Assembly (NCBI GenBank): GCA_009760855.2
Contig: WPIO01000205.1
Span: forward strand, 282,223 to 346,222
Direction: 5' to 3'
Source of the DNA: Cristatella mucedo
Taxonomy: Eukaryota > Bryozoa > Phylactolaemata > Cristatellidae
DNA length: 64,000 bases
Part shown: one piece after another, positions 61,328-64,000 of the stretch
How positions within the stretch are numbered: position 1 is the first letter of the stretch
Layout: every line of letters starts with the position of its first letter
The notes under the pieces: model-generated
What the model was told of the DNA's origin: nothing
Databases searched by the model: none
What the model saw: the letters and a program-made list of their open reading frames with translations, nothing else
Program-made: the position numbers and the translations under genes

Positions 61328-61800
61328 TACTGTTTTTTACGAGTATAAGTAATACGCTTTCCAATTTATTTAGAAAAAATAAACCTGTGACTTATAAACG
61401 GCAAGCCAATTATTGAAACCAGCAGGAAGAATGATAAAAGCCAGTAACAAACATGTTTGTGAATGGGTTTTACATGCGTGGCAGGGAACAAAACAGAAGT
61501 CATTGTCGAGTCGTTCGAGAAGACTGGAATTTTAATTAAATTTGCAAGATGGAACTTTAGATGATGCAATCTATGAGAAAAGTTATGATTCAGACATTAA
61601 AAATGCTGCAGAAGACTACGAAAATGTTAGCAGTGATAGTGATGACGAGTTTATTGTTAGCTTTGATGATTGCAGAAATTGTATATAATTAGCCATATAT
61701 TTAGTAATACTAATAACAAAATTTTCGAATTAAATTTGTCCATTAATTTAGGGCATGACTTATACTTGGGCGCGCGACTTCTAATCGTAAAAATACGGTA
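61328..61800 (+). mobile_element. Short pogo/Tigger-type element (about 473 bp)
   Basis: Imperfect terminal inverted repeats: the left starts TACTGTTTTTTACGAGTATA; the right, read inward, starts TACCGTATTTTTACGATTAG. Inside, the plus strand encodes a remnant of a pogo/Tigger transposase C-terminus: SFEKTGILI, then DDAIYEKSYDSD and the acidic SSDSDDEF. Most of the transposase, including the DDE core, is gone, so this is an internally deleted copy. The TA target site is hard to place because the left flank is TA-rich. Confidence 0.7.
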
Positions 61801-62559
61801 GATATAAAGAATAGAAAGTTCACTTGGGGTAATAGGCAAATGAATTATAAAAAATATATTTACCTGTTGTATTGTCACAGAACCTTCCTAGTTTAATCGT
61901 CTTTACCAGAAAAACAACATATATCATCTCGTTGAAATTAAATTTTGATAAGATTTAACACCACTTTGCTTAATTTCTATGCTATGATTTCGGGGCAATT
62001 TCAAATTATGCAACTGAAATTAGTTTTAGCTCAAAAAAGCGAGAGACATATATTATATACAGTGTTTAATTACTTCATTCGTACTTTGTACGAGAGATGG
62101 AGCATATGAAGGAGTCAATTTTTGATACGATTCGGTATATTCATTGCATACAATGCTATATTTATGAGTACTTTACAGTTTCTTTATTGAGAAATTCAAT
62201 TAAAGAAAATTTCACACAGATTTTCATCTGTGTACGTGGTTCGTGTAGCTTGATTTTCAAACTTTGGCAGTTTCAAGCCCTCTAATGTCTGCATGCGTGT
62301 GAAGCTAATAAGTTATGACTCTTGATGGTTTGGATGTCTATTCTTTGATGTCTGCTCCCGTCGACCTTGTTCTGTGGTGTCTACTTATGGCTGTAATCCT
62401 TCAATAAGAACAATGTATATAAATAATGGCTGCATGATACACAAGCTCTTAGGCAGTTGATGATGTCACGCCGGACTGAGCGAGGAAGTGTGCAAAAATC
62501 ACTTTTGAGGTCAGCGTGGACACGTAGATATGATATATATATATGTGTAAATAAATAAA
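61801..62559. other. Unassigned AT-rich sequence
   Basis: AT-rich, with short frames only; no element recognised. Confidence 0.45.
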
Positions 62560-62575
62560 TACACACACACACACA

Positions 62576-62623
<48 letters not shown>

Positions 62624-62636
62624 GATATATATATAT
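62525..62636. repeat. (TA)n(CA)n(TA)n compound microsatellite
   Basis: CA tract 62560-62617 flanked by short TA runs on both sides. No SINE-1 was found next to it, unlike the similar tracts at 10.0, 33.6 and 61.2 kb. Confidence 0.94.
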
Positions 62637-64000
62637 GCTTGGGCATATAAGATAGATATGAGCCAGAGTGCTCCTTCAACAAGTTGCCTCGTTGTTTCGC
62701 GCGTAAGTGGGATCGTATCCTTGTTACAATTCAGAAAGGTTAAGCACCACTGGGTCAACATCTCCGTCACCAAGTAAAATTGGGCAGGTTACTAATTGCA
62801 CCAGTATTAAACTGTCGCAGGCAAATTATTCACGCGAGGCAGGTCTCTATGGTCCAGAGCCGAGCAGCGAATCTCTTTGGTGACTTAATAATCTCTCAAA
62901 AGTTCGAACACAGTACGTGTGAGCAGGCACGTAGAGAGGTTCGTAGCATTATTATGTACAACCGATTAATAATATATGGATGGAGGGAACATGCCGACCA
63001 TCAATTTGGATGTCTTTAAATAAGGTCAACACCAAGGATTGACACGCCAAGTCGCAGTGACGATTCTCACATTCTCGAGTTTTTCAGCAGTGCCTTCCTT
63101 TTAACAAAGTTAAAAAGAAGAAAAAGCGCCAGCGTGACCTGACCGATTACGCATAATGGTGTTTCAGCAGAGAAACTTGCTATTAGAGTCGCAAACGAGC
63201 TGCAATCGTGCAGCACACCATTTCCGAAGCAGTTCGTGGCTAGGGTGCAGGCCGGCATGTAGCAGTCGTCCACTAACCTGTCTTTGATAAGCTATTGCGT
63301 GTATTAGGCATGGTAACTTAGTAATAGGCAGGGACGCAGCTGCGGTCAGTCTTCCTGCCTCTGCTGATAAGCTGCTGCTGATAAGCAGAGGCAAGACGTG
63401 AGGACCTAGGAGACAGTGGAGACCAAATAAAGAGGGGAAGGGCAGCTCGGATGCAGTTGGCGATTCTTTATCGCCCGCTGCATTTGCTGCTATATAAATG
63501 AGGCTAGTCGACGCTAGTGTACGGTTGCTAATTAGTATTAAACTTTCAAAACCTTAAAAGGCAAATAATTAGCGCATATTTGAATATAAAAAGAGCTCGA
63601 TGACTAGCTTCGAAGTAGAGATCCGAGGAGAATTTGAGAAAGAAATATCGTGTGATCTTGTGCCATGCCCTTCGTAGATAGACTTTGCCCCCAAGACGAA
63701 AACCCTAACTTATAACTAATAAGCCAAATCAGCTAAACAACGCCACCACTAGAGATTGTTAGAAGTTCTTAACTAATCAATTGGATTCGGATATGTCGCA
63801 ATCCATGACTAAGATAGGACAGTAGAATATACGACGTGCCAGTTGATAAGTTTCTGTGGAAAAAGATGCACTGGTGCAGCTCTCAGCTTAGCCGCGATGG
63901 GAGCCCTTGCCTTAGGGGGATCGACTAGGGCGCCTAGTACGGACCCAGCTCCTGACTCACCTAGCTCAGGTTAGAATGGAGCTTAATGCAGGCGATGCGG
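62637..64000. other. Unassigned; weak SINE-2-like tail at 63445-63505
   Basis: TTGGCGATTCTTTATCGCCC, then GCTGCTATATAAATGAGGCT resembles the SINE-2 tail but is too diverged to call firmly. The frame 62780-63019 (VQSRAANLFGDLI) may be an old retroelement piece. Nothing else recognised. Confidence 0.35.

Overview
This is nuclear DNA of a multicellular animal. The best-supported gene has eight exons separated by introns with GT and AG ends. Most of the rest is LINE retrotransposons, tRNA-derived SINEs, hAT and pogo DNA transposons and long microsatellites. One kinase is roughly equally related to vertebrate NEK6 and NEK7, which suggests an invertebrate, but I cannot name the species. No viral, plasmid, bacterial or CRISPR content was seen.

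Three host protein genes are supported, all on the minus strand. (1) A complete NEK6/NEK7-type mitotic kinase gene spans 32408 to 16218. Its eight coding exons join in frame to 313 residues and end in a short glutamine tract. Its introns carry copies of every retroelement family defined here and most of the simple-repeat types. (2) and (3) Two intronless GT31-type beta-1,3-glycosyltransferase genes lie at 43351-41939 and 52833-51361. They are paralogues about 8 kb apart and share one perfectly identical 82-bp block. They are GC-rich islands in a more AT-rich, repeat-filled setting. Nothing ties the kinase functionally to the glycosyltransferases.

Layout: 1-11 kb holds decayed LINE and SINE copies, (TA)n tracts and small duplications. 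11.3-12.1 kb is a decayed hAT transposase whose reading frame is split by exactly 17 copies of a 17-bp unit. 12.47-15.16 kb is a full-length but frameshifted hAT element with a perfect 8-bp target duplication. 16.2-32.4 kb is the kinase gene. 33-41 kb holds nested SINEs and LINEs plus 37-bp and 6-bp tandem arrays. 41.9-52.8 kb holds the two glycosyltransferases, separated by SINEs, LINEs and a 21-bp minisatellite. 53.2-60.3 kb is mostly LINEs, including the longest copy with endonuclease and reverse-transcriptase remnants. 61.3-61.8 kb is a short pogo/Tigger-type remnant. The last 2 kb is unassigned.

Four retroelement families were defined from copies within the window. LINE-A ends in a hairpin tail and (ATT)n. 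LINE-B ends in (ACATT)n-like or (GACAA)n repeats. SINE-1 has a tRNA-like head and a 3' tail matching the LINE-A tail. SINE-2 has a tRNA-like head with a good B box. The SINE-1/LINE-A tail match suggests that LINE-A, or a close relative, mobilised SINE-1. I found no clearly new biological system. The strongest leads are that tail sharing, the 17x17 array inside a transposase, and the identical block in the two glycosyltransferases.
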